Shown here in pieces: positions 1-7,530 of a stretch of 30,735 nucleotides of DNA. Position 1 is the stretch's first letter; each line of letters starts with the position of its first letter. The stretch is from the NCBI GenBank assembly GCA_900757905.1, contig CAAEPN010000013.1:1-30735 (forward strand). The letters run 5' to 3'. The stretch comes from Clostridia bacterium. Lineage in GTDB: Bacteria > Bacillota > Clostridia > Oscillospirales > CAG-382. A program made the translations under genes and the position numbers. The notes under the pieces are model-generated. The model had not been told where the DNA came from, made no database searches, and worked only from the letters and a program-made list of their open reading frames with translations.

Positions 1-531
1 GGCTTTACCGGCCTTGCGGCGGATATGCTCGTCGGAATACTTGATGCCCTTGCCGAGGTAGGGTTCCGGCGGGCGTTTGCCGCGGATCTCGGAAGCGACC
101 TGACCGACCTTCTGCTTGTCGGGACCGTTAACGATAACGGTGTTTGCATCGGGAACCTCGAACGTGATGCCGTCGGTTTCATCGACGACGACCGTGTGGG
201 AATAACCGATGTTGAGAACGAGCTGCTTGCCCTGCTTTGCGGCACGGTAGCCGACGCCGTTGATTTCGAGCTTTTTGCTGTAACCGTTGGTCACACCTTC
301 GACCATGTTTGCGATGATCGAGCGGGTAAGACCGTGAAGTGCTCTGTTCTGTTTTTCGTCGTCGGGACGTTCGACCGTAATCACACCGTTTTCAACCGTA
401 ATTTTCATGTTCGGATTGAACTTCTGGCTGAGGGTGCCCTTGGCGCCCTTTACGGTAACGCAGTTTTCTGCGTCGATTTTAACGTCAACACCGGCAGGAA
501 CAGTAACAGGCATTCTACCTATTCTAGACAT
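1..531 (-). CDS. rplF: 50S ribosomal protein L6 (partial, C-terminus cut)
   Basis: L6 binds 23S rRNA near the sarcin-ricin loop at the base of the factor-binding site. The 177 visible residues start MSRIGRMPV and contain the bacterial L6 signature PEPYLGKGIKY at residues 155-165, followed by the basic tail RRKAGKA. Family members are usually about 180 residues, so only a few residues and the stop lie outside the window. The ATG at 529-531 was chosen because GGAAGGAGAAAC stands just upstream of it on the minus strand. It is the last visible gene of the S10-spc operon and is separated from S8 by a 73-nt spacer that holds a hairpin. Confidence 0.97.
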   Translation of the reverse strand, partial: MSRIGRMPVTVPAGVDVKIDAENCVTVKGAKGTLSQKFNPNMKITVENGVITVERPDDEKQNRALHGLTRSIIANMVEGVTNGYSKKLEINGVGYRAAKQGKQLVLNIGYSHTVVVDETDGITFEVPDANTVIVNGPDKQKVGQVASEIRGKRPPEPYLGKGIKYSDEHIRRKAGKA

Positions 532-560
532 GATGTTTCTCCTTCCGTAATGCATTCTAT

Positions 561-583
561 CCTGTAAAAACCTTGCTTACAGG
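561..583 (-). other. Intercistronic hairpin between S8 and L6
   Basis: A perfect 7-bp inverted repeat (CCTGTAA / TTACAGG, 9-nt loop) sits in the 73-nt S8-L6 spacer about 30 nt before the L6 start codon. No U-tract follows, so it is unlikely to be a terminator. It could be a processing or stability element, or a regulatory stem. Its function is inferred only from its position. Confidence 0.45.
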
Positions 584-604
584 AACCATGCGTTTTTCCG
601 GCAA

Positions 605-1003
605 TTACCAAACATAAGCGAGAACTTCGCCGCCGACGTTGTTTGCCTTTGCCTTTTTGTCCGTCATAATGCCCTTGGAAGTAGAAATGATCGCGATGCC
701 GAGACCTTTCATTACCGTAGGCATATCTTCGCAGCTGGTGTAGATGCGAAGACCGGGTTTGGAAACTCTACGAAGACCCTGAATAACCTTGGACTTGTTA
801 GCGCCGTACTTAAGAGTGACACGGATAACGCCCTGTTTTCCGTCTTCGATGATCTGATAACCGTTTATATAGCCTTCCTCGCGTAAGATTTCAGCGATAG
901 CCTTCTTAACGCCGGAAGCGGGGATGTCAACCGTTTCGTGCTTGGACGAATTGGCATTGCGAATACGGGTAAGCATATCCGCAATTACATCTGTAATCTG
1001 CAT
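605..1003 (-). CDS. rpsH: 30S ribosomal protein S8
   Basis: S8 is a primary binder of the central domain of 16S rRNA (helix 21) and in enterobacteria the translational repressor of the spc operon. The 132-residue product has the usual family length. It opens MQITDVIADMLTRIRNA and carries the C-terminal STSKGIMTDKKAK and GGEVLAYVW blocks typical of S8. The ATG at 1001-1003 is preceded by AAGGAGGT. It lies 41 nt downstream of S14. The hairpin in the following spacer is at the right place for coordinated control of downstream spc genes, but no S8-type binding site was recognised. Confidence 0.98.
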   Translation of the reverse strand: MQITDVIADMLTRIRNANSSKHETVDIPASGVKKAIAEILREEGYINGYQIIEDGKQGVIRVTLKYGANKSKVIQGLRRVSKPGLRIYTSCEDMPTVMKGLGIAIISTSKGIMTDKKAKANNVGGEVLAYVW

Positions 1004-1044
1004 AATTGTGACCTCCTTACTTAATAATAAGCATCTTTCGAGAA

Positions 1045-1230
1045 TTACCAGCTTGCTTTTTTCACGCCGGGAATCTGACCCTTATAAGCAAGCTCTCTGA
1101 AACAGATACGGCAGATGCCGTATTTGCGAAGATAAGCATGGGGACGGCCGCAAATTTTACATCTGTTATATTCACGAGTAGAGAACTTCTGGGCTCTCTG
1201 CTGCTTTAAGATCATAGCCTTCTTTGCCAT
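1045..1230 (-). CDS. rpsN: 30S ribosomal protein S14, zinc-binding type Z
   Basis: S14 is a late-assembling protein of the 30S head. At 61 residues this is the short zinc form: two CxxC pairs (CKIC and CRIC, 12 residues apart) would bind one Zn2+. The C-terminal GQIPGVKKASW is the normal family ending. Position between L5 and S8 is standard. Many Bacillota also keep a zinc-free paralogue elsewhere, under zinc-responsive control; none is visible in this window. Confidence 0.98.
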   Translation of the reverse strand: MAKKAMILKQQRAQKFSTREYNRCKICGRPHAYLRKYGICRICFRELAYKGQIPGVKKASW

Positions 1231-1248
1231 TTCTTTTACCTACCCCTC

Positions 1249-1788
1249 TTACTTTGCGAACGGAGCGCCCATGAGAGTAAGAAGCTCTCTTGCATGCTCG
1301 TCGTTCGTTGCTGTGGTGACGAATACAATATCCATACCGCGAATCTTTTCGATTTTATCGTACTCGATTTCCGGGAAGATTAACTGTTCCTTGATACCGA
1401 GGGAATAGTTGCCTCTGCCGTCGAAGGCGTTGGGGTTGATACCCTTGAAGTCGCGCACGCGCGGAAGAGCGAGGTTAAAGAAGCGATCCATAAACTCGTA
1501 CATCTTTTCGCCTCTGAGCGTGACCTTTGCACCGATCTTCATGCCTTCACGGATCTTAAAGTTAGCGACCGACTTTCTTGCAAAAGTAGGAACAGCCTTC
1601 TGACCGGTGATGGTTTCGAGATCAGCCATAATGTTGTCGATAACCTTAGCGTTATCCTTAGCGTCTCCTGCGCCGATGTTTAAGATGATCTTTTCGATCT
1701 TCGGGATCTGCATCGGGCTTTTGTATTCGAATTTCTTCATGAGAGCAGGAGCTACTTCGTTCTTGTAGTAATCACTGAGTCTTGACAT
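1249..1788 (-). CDS. rplE: 50S ribosomal protein L5
   Basis: L5 binds 5S rRNA and forms part of the central protuberance, contacting the 30S head and the P-site tRNA. The 179-residue product has normal length. It begins MSRLSDYYKNEVAPALMKKF and contains the family blocks KIILNIGAGDA, TGQKAVPTFARKSVANFKIREG and GIKEQLIFPEIEYDKI. The ATG at 1786-1788 lies 18 nt after L24. S14 follows after 18 nt, so the genes are tightly packed and probably translationally coupled. Confidence 0.98.
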   Translation of the reverse strand: MSRLSDYYKNEVAPALMKKFEYKSPMQIPKIEKIILNIGAGDAKDNAKVIDNIMADLETITGQKAVPTFARKSVANFKIREGMKIGAKVTLRGEKMYEFMDRFFNLALPRVRDFKGINPNAFDGRGNYSLGIKEQLIFPEIEYDKIEKIRGMDIVFVTTATNDEHARELLTLMGAPFAK

Positions 1789-1806
1789 CGTTATCTCCTC
1801 CCGTCA

Positions 1807-2133
1807 TTAAAGAATTTCGCCGCATTTAGCGCAAACTCTTGCCTTTTTGCCGTCCTCGAGGACTTTATGAGCAACTCTTACGCCTTTGCCGCACTTATCG
1901 CAGTAGAGATTGACCTTAGAAGCGTAGAACGCGCCTTCGACCTTGACGATACCGCCTTCTTCTCCCTGCTTTCTGGGACGAACGTGCTTGCTTACGATGT
2001 TTACGCCCTCGACAATGACCTTGCCTTCCTTCGGGGAAACTTCAAGCACCTTGCCTTTTTTGCCCTTATCGTCGCCGGAGCCTACGATAACCGTATCGCC
2101 CTTGCGAACAGCGAGCTTTTTAATTTCTGCCAT
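1807..2133 (-). CDS. rplX: 50S ribosomal protein L24
   Basis: L24 is an assembly initiator that binds the 5' end of 23S rRNA near the exit-tunnel mouth. The 108-residue product has an N-terminal KOW motif (about residues 9-36, RKGDTVIVGSGDDKGKKGKV). The C-terminal half carries CDKCGKG and CAKCGEIL, two CxxC pairs that probably form a zinc ribbon, as in many Gram-positive L24 proteins. L14 lies 15 nt upstream and L5 18 nt downstream. Together with the zinc-type S14, this makes at least two predicted zinc-binding proteins in the operon. Confidence 0.98.
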   Translation of the reverse strand: MAEIKKLAVRKGDTVIVGSGDDKGKKGKVLEVSPKEGKVIVEGVNIVSKHVRPRKQGEEGGIVKVEGAFYASKVNLYCDKCGKGVRVAHKVLEDGKKARVCAKCGEIL

Positions 2134-2148
2134 AGTTCAAATCCTCCC

Positions 2149-2517
2149 TTAAAGTACTTCGGGCGCAAGGGAGAGGATCTTGAGGTATTCCTTTTCACGA
2201 AGCTCTCTTGCTACCGGCCCGAAAATACGGGTACCTTTCGGGTTCTTGTCCGCGTTTATAATAACTGCCGCGTTCTCATCAAAGCGGATATAGCTGCCAT
2301 CGGCTCTGCGAAGGCTCTTTACGGTGCGTACCACCACTGCCTTTACAACATCGCCTTTTTTGACAACGCCGCCGGGTGTTGCCTTTTTAACAGAGCAAAC
2401 CACAACGTCGCCGATACGGGCGTATCTGCGGCCCGTTCCACCGAGAACACGGATGCACATAAGTTCCTTGGCGCCGGTGTTATCGGCAACCTTCATGAAC
2501 GATTGCTGTTGAATCAT
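2149..2517 (-). CDS. rplN: 50S ribosomal protein L14
   Basis: L14 lies at the subunit interface, bridges to 16S rRNA and is the docking site of the silencing factor RsfS. The 122 residues match the normal length exactly. They contain ADNTGAKELMCIRVLGGTGR near the N-terminus, then IGDVVVCSVKKATPGG, and the usual tail REKEYLKILSLAPEVL. The ATG at 2515-2517 is preceded by an AGGAGGT-like site. It follows S17 after 39 nt. Confidence 0.98.
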   Translation of the reverse strand: MIQQQSFMKVADNTGAKELMCIRVLGGTGRRYARIGDVVVCSVKKATPGGVVKKGDVVKAVVVRTVKSLRRADGSYIRFDENAAVIINADKNPKGTRIFGPVARELREKEYLKILSLAPEVL

Positions 2518-2556
2518 GCTATGTGACCTCCTTGTCTGTATCTGCGATACAACACT

Positions 2557-2811
2557 TTATTTTGCCTTTTCGATTATTCTTACAAGACGCCATCTCTTAT
2601 CGCGGGAAAGCGGTCTTGTTTCCATGATTTCGACCTTGTCGCCGATGCCGCACTCGTTGTTTTCGTCGTGCGCCTTGAACTTCACGGTTCTCTTCATGAC
2701 CTTTTTGTAAAGCGGATGTTTAACGCTGTCCTTGATGGAAACAACAATGGTTTTATCCATTTTATCGCTGGAAACGATACCTACTCTGGTTTTTCTGAGA
2801 TTTCTTTCCAT
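2557..2811 (-). CDS. rpsQ: 30S ribosomal protein S17
   Basis: S17 is a primary 16S rRNA-binding OB-fold protein of the 30S body. The 84-residue product begins MERNLRKTRVGIVSSDKMDK, the usual bacterial start. It contains TIVVSIKDSVKHPLYKK and ends ETRPLSRDKRWRLVRIIEKAK, the standard family tail. It sits between L29 (20 nt upstream) and L14, the canonical order. Confidence 0.97.
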   Translation of the reverse strand: MERNLRKTRVGIVSSDKMDKTIVVSIKDSVKHPLYKKVMKRTVKFKAHDENNECGIGDKVEIMETRPLSRDKRWRLVRIIEKAK

Positions 2812-2831
2812 TATTAGTTACTCCTTTCCGC

Positions 2832-3020
2832 TTATGCCTGTTTTTCGGTCAGCACCGTCAAGATTTTGGCGATGGTCTTTTTGGTTTCGACGATCTTCTG
2901 AGGATTGTCGAGCTGATGGATCGCGTGCTGAAAACGCAGATTAAAGAGCTCTGCCTTCTGCTCCTTTAAAAGCTCGGTAAGCTGTTCGGAGGTTTTTTCT
3001 CTGATTTCCGTGATTTTCAT
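2832..3020 (-). CDS. rpmC: 50S ribosomal protein L29
   Basis: L29 lies at the polypeptide exit site and contributes to docking of trigger factor and SRP. The 62-residue product is a helical hairpin of normal length with the motifs LTELLKEQKAELFNLRFQHA and QLDNPQKIVETKKTIAKI. Its ATG is at 3018-3020, 5 nt after the L16 stop, so coupling with L16 is likely. Confidence 0.97.
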   Translation of the reverse strand: MKITEIREKTSEQLTELLKEQKAELFNLRFQHAIHQLDNPQKIVETKKTIAKILTVLTEKQA

Positions 3021-3025
3021 ATCGC

Positions 3026-3448
3026 TTACGCCTCCATTTCATCTTCTTTTTTCACAAACTTGCACTTAAGCGGAAGCTTGTGAGCAGCAAGACGCATTGC
3101 TTCGCGTGCCTGATCCTCGGTAACGCCGTCCATTTCGAACAGAACGCGGCCGGGTTTTACAACCGCTACCCAATATTCGGGAGAACCTTTACCGGAACCC
3201 ATACGGGTTTCAGCCGGCTTTTCGGTTACAGGCTTGTCGGGGAATATCTTGATCCAAACCTGACCGCCACGCTTGATGTAACGCGTCATAGCGATACGGG
3301 CGGCTTCGATCTGGTTGCTTGTGATCCAAGCGGGTTCGAGGGCCTGAAGGCCGTAAGAACCGTTTGAAACGGTGTTGCCTCTGGTGGCAACGCCCTTCAT
3401 GCGGCCTCTCTGAACTCTTCTGTACTTAACTCTCTTCGGCATTAACAT
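3026..3448 (-). CDS. rplP: 50S ribosomal protein L16
   Basis: L16 contacts the A-site tRNA region and is needed for peptidyl transferase centre assembly. The 140-residue product begins MLMPKRVKYRRVQRGRMKG and contains RYIKRGGQVWIKIFPDKPVT and PGRVLFEMDGVTEDQAREA. The first ATG (3446-3448) is kept because MLxPKR is the usual start. Its Shine-Dalgarno sequence GGAGGAG lies inside the last codons of S3, 2 nt away, a typical translationally coupled pair. Confidence 0.98.
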   Translation of the reverse strand: MLMPKRVKYRRVQRGRMKGVATRGNTVSNGSYGLQALEPAWITSNQIEAARIAMTRYIKRGGQVWIKIFPDKPVTEKPAETRMGSGKGSPEYWVAVVKPGRVLFEMDGVTEDQAREAMRLAAHKLPLKCKFVKKEDEMEA

Positions 3449-3450
3449 GG

Positions 3451-4143
3451 TTATCTAGCTCCTCCTTCTGCCTTAGAAGGCGCGTTCGGCTTTCTTCTTG
3501 CCGTCTTTGCAGCATTGGCAAGGATTTCGCCCTTATAGATCCAAACCTTTACGCCGATCTTACCGTAAGTGGTATCAGCTTCCCAGAAGCCGTAATCGAT
3601 ATCGGCGCGGATGGTCTGAAGCGGAATAGTACCTTCATGATACTGTTCGGTTCTCGCGATTTCAGCACCGTTCAAACGGCCGGAGAGCTGGATCTTGATA
3701 CCCTTGGCACCAAGCTTCATGGTTCTCTGGATAGCCATTTTCATAGCACGGCGGAATGCGATACGTCTTTCGAGCTGAGCGGCAACGGATTCTGCAACGA
3801 GCTGAGCGTTGAGATCAGGCTGCTTGACCTCGACAACATTTACGAGAGCCGGCATACCGGTGAATGCCTCGATCTCGCCCTTTAACTTATCAATTTCTGC
3901 GCCCTGCTTGCCGATGATCATACCGGGCTTTGCGCAGTGAATGAATACCTTTACTCTTTTGCCGTCGCGTTCGATTTCGATGGTCGGAACGCCGGCGCCC
4001 TGAAGTTTCTTTTTCAGCCATGTTCTGAGCTTGTAGTCCGCAACGAGCGTATCACCGAATACTTCGTCTTTAGCGAACCATCTGGAATCCCAGTCTTTTA
4101 TGACACCTACACGTAAGCCGTGAGGATTAACTTTTTGACCCAT
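3451..4143 (-). CDS. rpsC: 30S ribosomal protein S3
   Basis: S3 forms part of the mRNA entry tunnel and has intrinsic mRNA helicase activity with S4 and S5. The 230-residue product begins MGQKVNPHGLRVG. A type II KH domain shows its GxxG loop as GKQG at residues 78-81, within GMIIGKQGAEIDKL. The C-terminal domain contains GAKGIKIQLSGRLNGAEIART and KVWIYKGE. The ATG at 4141-4143 is chosen over an in-frame GTG at 4174-4176 because GGAGG lies between them and family members start MGQK. Confidence 0.97.
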   Translation of the reverse strand: MGQKVNPHGLRVGVIKDWDSRWFAKDEVFGDTLVADYKLRTWLKKKLQGAGVPTIEIERDGKRVKVFIHCAKPGMIIGKQGAEIDKLKGEIEAFTGMPALVNVVEVKQPDLNAQLVAESVAAQLERRIAFRRAMKMAIQRTMKLGAKGIKIQLSGRLNGAEIARTEQYHEGTIPLQTIRADIDYGFWEADTTYGKIGVKVWIYKGEILANAAKTARRKPNAPSKAEGGAR

Positions 4144-4175
4144 ACTTCGTAATAAGCCTCCTTCAATGAATTTCA

Positions 4176-4199
4176 CTCATAAGGTCTTGACCTTGTGAG
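4176..4199 (-). other. Intercistronic hairpin between L22 and S3
   Basis: The 86-nt L22-S3 spacer holds an inverted repeat: CTCA and AAGGT on one side, ACCTT and TGAG on the other, around a 4-nt loop with a single C.A mismatch. It ends about 33 nt before the S3 start and has no U-tract. A role in S3 translation control or mRNA processing is conceivable but unproven. Confidence 0.4.
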
Positions 4200-4229
4200 G
4201 TTTTTGGAATTTGAAGTGTTGCGGAAGAA

Positions 4230-4565
4230 TTATTCTTTTTCTTTTACCGCGATCGTAATGTGCGAGCTTCTCTTCAAGATACGGTAAGCTCGGCCTTTGT
4301 CACGCGCCTGAATTCTCTTGGCGATTCTTCCGGGAGTAACGAAGCACTGGGAAACAACGAGCTTGGAAGTATCCATGCTGTGGTTGTTTTCAGCGTTAGC
4401 TACTGCGGATTTCAAGAGCTTAGCGACAGGCTCGCTTGCGGCTTTTCTTGTATTGGCAAGAATACCGGCGGCGGTTGCTACGTCCTTGTTGCGGATGAGA
4501 TCCAGAACGATCGAAACCTTGCGCGGAGATATTCTCAAATCGTATAAATACGCTTTAGCTTCCAT
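4230..4565 (-). CDS. rplV: 50S ribosomal protein L22
   Basis: L22 lines the exit tunnel with a long beta-hairpin and is a site of macrolide-resistance mutations. The 111-residue product begins MEAKAYLYDLRISPRKVSIV and contains VAKLLKSAVANAENNHSMD and the tunnel-loop region PGRIAKRIQARDKGRAYRIL. The ATG at 4563-4565 is preferred over an in-frame start seven codons upstream because GGAGG precedes it at normal distance and the extra residues (MKGGKHF) are not family-like. Confidence 0.97.
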   Translation of the reverse strand: MEAKAYLYDLRISPRKVSIVLDLIRNKDVATAAGILANTRKAASEPVAKLLKSAVANAENNHSMDTSKLVVSQCFVTPGRIAKRIQARDKGRAYRILKRSSHITIAVKEKE

Positions 4566-4629
4566 GAAATGTTTGCCTCCTTTCACAAGTCACTGCCGTA
4601 AAACGGCGGAATTTGTGTATATGCAAAGA

Positions 4630-4911
4630 TTACTTGTTGGTGTTGGTCGTTTTGGAACCGGAGTGGCCCTTAAACGTTCTGGTGGGAGCGAACTCGCCGA
4701 GCTTGTGACCGACCATATCTTCCGTAACGTATACCGGCACATGCTTTCTGCCGTCGTGAACGGCAATGGTGTGACCCACAAACTGCGGGAAAATCGTGGA
4801 AGCTCTCGACCAAGTTTTTAAAACTCTCTTCTCGCCCTTTTCGTTCATCTCATTGATTCTTGCGAAAAGCTTAGCTTCGACGAAAGGTCCTTTTTTAATG
4901 CTTCTACTCAA
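4630..4911 (-). CDS. rpsS: 30S ribosomal protein S19 (TTG start)
   Basis: S19 forms a complex with S13 in the 30S head. The 93-residue product begins MSRSIKKGPFVEAKLFARI and contains RASTIFPQFVGHTIAVHDGRK and the signature EDMVGHKLGEFAPTRTFKGH. The start codon at 4909-4911 reads TTG. It is supported by an AGGAGG site 8 nt upstream and by the exact family N-terminus, with no better ATG available. A weak initiation codon is unusual for an abundant ribosomal protein. The 64-nt spacer to L22 contains a small GCCG-TTTTA-CGGC stem. Confidence 0.97.
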   Translation of the reverse strand: MSRSIKKGPFVEAKLFARINEMNEKGEKRVLKTWSRASTIFPQFVGHTIAVHDGRKHVPVYVTEDMVGHKLGEFAPTRTFKGHSGSKTTNTNK

Positions 4912-4932
4912 CTTTTATGCCTCCTTTACGGT

Positions 4933-5766
4933 TTACTTGTCGTTTCTTCTCTTAACGATGAACTTGTTGGTGCGCGCCTTCTTGTCGCGGGTCTTGTAAC
5001 CCATCGTAGGCTTACCCCAAGGAGTAACAGGAGAAGGACGGCCGACCGGCGCTTTACCTTCACCACCACCATGAGGATGGTCGCACGGGTTCATAACAGA
5101 ACCTCTTACGGTCGGGCGGATACCGAGGTGTCTGGTCTTACCGGCCTTACCGAGGTTGATGTTTTCGTGTTCGAGATTGCCGACCTGGCCGATGGTAGCC
5201 TTGCAGTCGAGACGGATGATGCGGACTTCACCGGAGGGAAGTCTGACCTGGGAAACGCCGTTTTCCTTAGCCATAAGCTGAGCGGCAGTGCCGGCGCTGC
5301 GGACGAGCTGGCCGCCCTTGCCCGGATAAAGCTCAATGTTGTGGATAAAGGTACCGACGGGGATTTCGCTGATCGGAAGCACGTTACCGGGCTTGATATC
5401 AGCCTTTGCGCTGTTGAGAACAACGTCGCCAACTTTCAGTCCTACAGGCGCGATGCTGTAAGTCTTTTCACCGGTCTCATACTGCATGAGAGCGATGTAA
5501 GCGGTTCTGTTGGGGTCGTATTCGATAGCAAGTACGGTAGCCGGAACATCTTCAATCTTCTTGCGGAAGTCCATTACTCTGTACTTGATTCTGTTGCCGC
5601 CGCCATGGTGACGGACGGTGATCTTACCTGTATTATTACGTCCGGCATGTTTCTTTAAGACGGTAATAAGGCTCTTTTCGGGTGTTTTCTTGGTAATTTC
5701 GTCAAAACCCGGAACCGTCATCTGTCTTCTCGCCGGAGTAGTAGGTTTAAAAGATTTTACTGCCAT
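4933..5766 (-). CDS. rplB: 50S ribosomal protein L2
   Basis: L2 is one of the most conserved ribosomal proteins, needed for subunit association and peptidyl transferase assembly. The 277-residue product begins MAVKSFKPTTPARRQMTVP. The C-terminal region shows the signature NPCDHPHGGGEGKAPVGRPS followed by PWGKPTMGYKTRDKKARTNK. The ATG at 5764-5766 is taken because GGAG precedes it and an in-frame start seven codons upstream would add atypical residues. An 81-nt spacer separates it from L23. Confidence 0.98.
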   Translation of the reverse strand: MAVKSFKPTTPARRQMTVPGFDEITKKTPEKSLITVLKKHAGRNNTGKITVRHHGGGNRIKYRVMDFRKKIEDVPATVLAIEYDPNRTAYIALMQYETGEKTYSIAPVGLKVGDVVLNSAKADIKPGNVLPISEIPVGTFIHNIELYPGKGGQLVRSAGTAAQLMAKENGVSQVRLPSGEVRIIRLDCKATIGQVGNLEHENINLGKAGKTRHLGIRPTVRGSVMNPCDHPHGGGEGKAPVGRPSPVTPWGKPTMGYKTRDKKARTNKFIVKRRNDK

Positions 5767-5847
5767 AATTACTCCATTTCCCGACACAGCCGACCTTCGC
5801 CGGACTGCATCGCAGTTTTCTTAACGAATTTGGTCTTCGATCACAAA

Positions 5848-6141
5848 TTACATCATGCTGTCGAAGAACTCGATGGTCTTTGATTCGGGCTTTAAGGTAA
5901 CGATCGCCTTTTTCCATTCGGAAGTCTTGCCGAGGTGGTAACCAACGCGCTTATTTTTGCTCTTGACGCTGATGGTGTTGACCTTATCGACATCCACCTT
6001 GAAAATTTCCTCGACAGCCTTCTTGATCTCGATCTTGTTAGCGTCGGAAGCTACTTCAAAGGTATACTTCTTGTCAGCGAGTCTTGACATGCTTGCTTCG
6101 GTGATAATCGGACGGATAATAACGTCATGTGCCGTTTTCAT
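5848..6141 (-). CDS. rplW: 50S ribosomal protein L23
   Basis: L23 sits at the tunnel exit and is the main docking site for trigger factor and SRP. The 97-residue product contains HDVIIRPIITEASMSRL, KYTFEVASDANKIEIKKAVE and KVNTISVKSKNKRVG, all typical. Its ATG (6139-6141) overlaps the L4 stop codon by one base (TAATG), so L23 is very probably translated by coupling to L4. Confidence 0.98.
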   Translation of the reverse strand: MKTAHDVIIRPIITEASMSRLADKKYTFEVASDANKIEIKKAVEEIFKVDVDKVNTISVKSKNKRVGYHLGKTSEWKKAIVTLKPESKTIEFFDSMM

Positions 6142-6764
6142 TATGCGTATACCTCCTCGATTACTTTGACGGCGTCGCCTGCAACCACGAACATATCGCA
6201 GTTGAGAATGTCATAGACATTGAGCGTGCCGGGGGTCGCGGTCTTAACGCCGGGGATGTTAGCGGCGCTCTTAGCAACGACCTTATCGTTTTCGGCGGTA
6301 ACGATGAGCGCTTTCTTTTCGGCGCCGACAGCCTTTAAGAGGTTGACGATGGTCTTGGTCTTGTAGGAATCCATAGCAAGATTTTCGATAACGACCATTT
6401 CATTGTCAACAACCTTGGAGCTGAGAGCCGACTTCATAGCGAGTCTCTTTACCTTTTTGTTGATGCTTACTTTCCATGCACGGGGCTTCGGACCGAGTGC
6501 GATACCACCGTGTGTCCACTGCGGAGAACGGGTGGATCCCTGTCTTGCACGGCCGGTGCCCTTCTGGCGCCACGGCTTGATGCCGCCGCCGGAAACCTCA
6601 GCACGGGTCTTGGTGGACTGTGTGCCCTGTCTCTGGTTTAAAAGATAGGCTCTGACAACGCTGTGGAGGACGGGTTGATTGACTTCACAGCCGAAAACTT
6701 CGGCGGCGAGTTCAAATTCGCCCTTCTTGTTGCCTGCCATATCGAATAATGCAACATTCGGCAT
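6141..6764 (-). CDS. rplD: 50S ribosomal protein L4
   Basis: L4 reaches into the exit tunnel with a long loop. In gamma-proteobacteria it is the autogenous repressor of the S10 operon by transcription attenuation and translation. The 207-residue product contains the tunnel-loop sequence GGGIKPWRQKGTGRARQGS with RSPQWTHGGIALGPKPRAW. The L4-binding leader known from enterobacteria is not conserved in Bacillota, so the structured leader ahead of S10 here would need a different regulator or mechanism. It follows L3 after 17 nt. Confidence 0.98.
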   Translation of the reverse strand: MPNVALFDMAGNKKGEFELAAEVFGCEVNQPVLHSVVRAYLLNQRQGTQSTKTRAEVSGGGIKPWRQKGTGRARQGSTRSPQWTHGGIALGPKPRAWKVSINKKVKRLAMKSALSSKVVDNEMVVIENLAMDSYKTKTIVNLLKAVGAEKKALIVTAENDKVVAKSAANIPGVKTATPGTLNVYDILNCDMFVVAGDAVKVIEEVYA

Positions 6765-6781
6765 TTGTATTCCTCCTTCGC

Positions 6782-7411
6782 TTACTTAACGGTTGAGCGA
6801 ATAAACACAATACCGCCCTTAGGACCGGGAACCGCGCCCTTAACCGCGATAAGGTTTTTCTCAACGTCGATTTTTACTACGTTCAGGTTTAACATGGTGA
6901 CCTGCTCGTGACCGTACTGACCGGCCATCTTCTTGTTTTTGAAGATGCGGGACGGTGTGGAGTTAGCGCCCATAGAACCCGGCTGACGGTGTACAGGACC
7001 CGTACCGTGCGTCATTCTGAGTCTGTGGCAGTTCCAGCGCTTGATAACGCCGCTGTAACCGTGACCCTTAGTGATGCCGGTGATGTCCACGTTTTCGCCT
7101 GCCGCAAAGGCATCAGCCTTGATCTCGTCGCCGACATTCATGGTCTCAGCGTCGTCAAGACGGAATTCCTTGAGGTGCTTCTTGAGCGTAACACCTGCTT
7201 TTGCGAAGTGGCCCTTGGCGGGCTTGTTCAGTTTTCTCTCGGCGATGTCGGAGAAACCGAGCTGTACAGCGCTGTAACCGTCGTTTTCGACCGTTTTCTT
7301 CTGAACAACCGTGCAGGGACCTGCTTCGATGACGGTTACCGGAATTACATTTCCGTTTTCATCGAAAATCTGCGTCATACCGAGCTTTTTGCCGATTATA
7401 CCTTTTTTCAT
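6782..7411 (-). CDS. rplC: 50S ribosomal protein L3
   Basis: L3 nucleates 50S assembly and extends a loop to the peptidyl transferase centre. The 209-residue product begins MKKGIIGKKLGMTQIFDENG. Its centre carries the conserved GHGYSGVIKRWNCHRLRMTH block, then HRQPGSMGANSTPSRIFKNK and GQYGHEQVTMLN. A strong AAGGAGGAATAAAT site precedes the ATG at 7409-7411. A 119-nt spacer separates it from S10, unusually long for this operon and full of potential stems. Confidence 0.98.
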   Translation of the reverse strand: MKKGIIGKKLGMTQIFDENGNVIPVTVIEAGPCTVVQKKTVENDGYSAVQLGFSDIAERKLNKPAKGHFAKAGVTLKKHLKEFRLDDAETMNVGDEIKADAFAAGENVDITGITKGHGYSGVIKRWNCHRLRMTHGTGPVHRQPGSMGANSTPSRIFKNKKMAGQYGHEQVTMLNLNVVKIDVEKNLIAVKGAVPGPKGGIVFIRSTVK

Positions 7412-7450
7412 ATTTATTCCTCCTTAGGTTATTGGTTGGCCGCTTGAATT

Positions 7451-7530
7451 TCCGTTTGCTCTGCTTGCGCAGAGAGTCGGACGGACAACATGACCTTTAT
7501 GGTCTTATATTCACACGGTATAGATGTGAA
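7451..7530 (-). other. Structured spacer between S10 and L3
   Basis: Three adjacent inverted repeats fill most of the 119-nt spacer. In transcript order they are ATTCACA/TGTGAAT around 7509-7531, which overlaps the S10 stop codon; GACC-ATAAA-GGTC around 7491-7503; and CTCTGC-TTGC-GCAGAG at 7459-7474, extended by outer TCCG/CGGA pairs at 7451-7454 and 7478-7481. None is followed by a clear U-tract. Candidate roles are RNA processing, mRNA stability or control of L3 translation. The stems are seen in the sequence; the role is inferred. Confidence 0.45.

Noticed and set aside
1867..2526. 219-codon plus-strand ORF opposite L24 and L14
   Set aside because: It lies fully antisense to two certain ribosomal protein genes, has no domain-like sequence and no promoter or ribosome binding site. 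It is a by-product of codon bias on the other strand. The same holds for the other long plus-strand frames at 25-567, 5071-5658 and 6908-7447.
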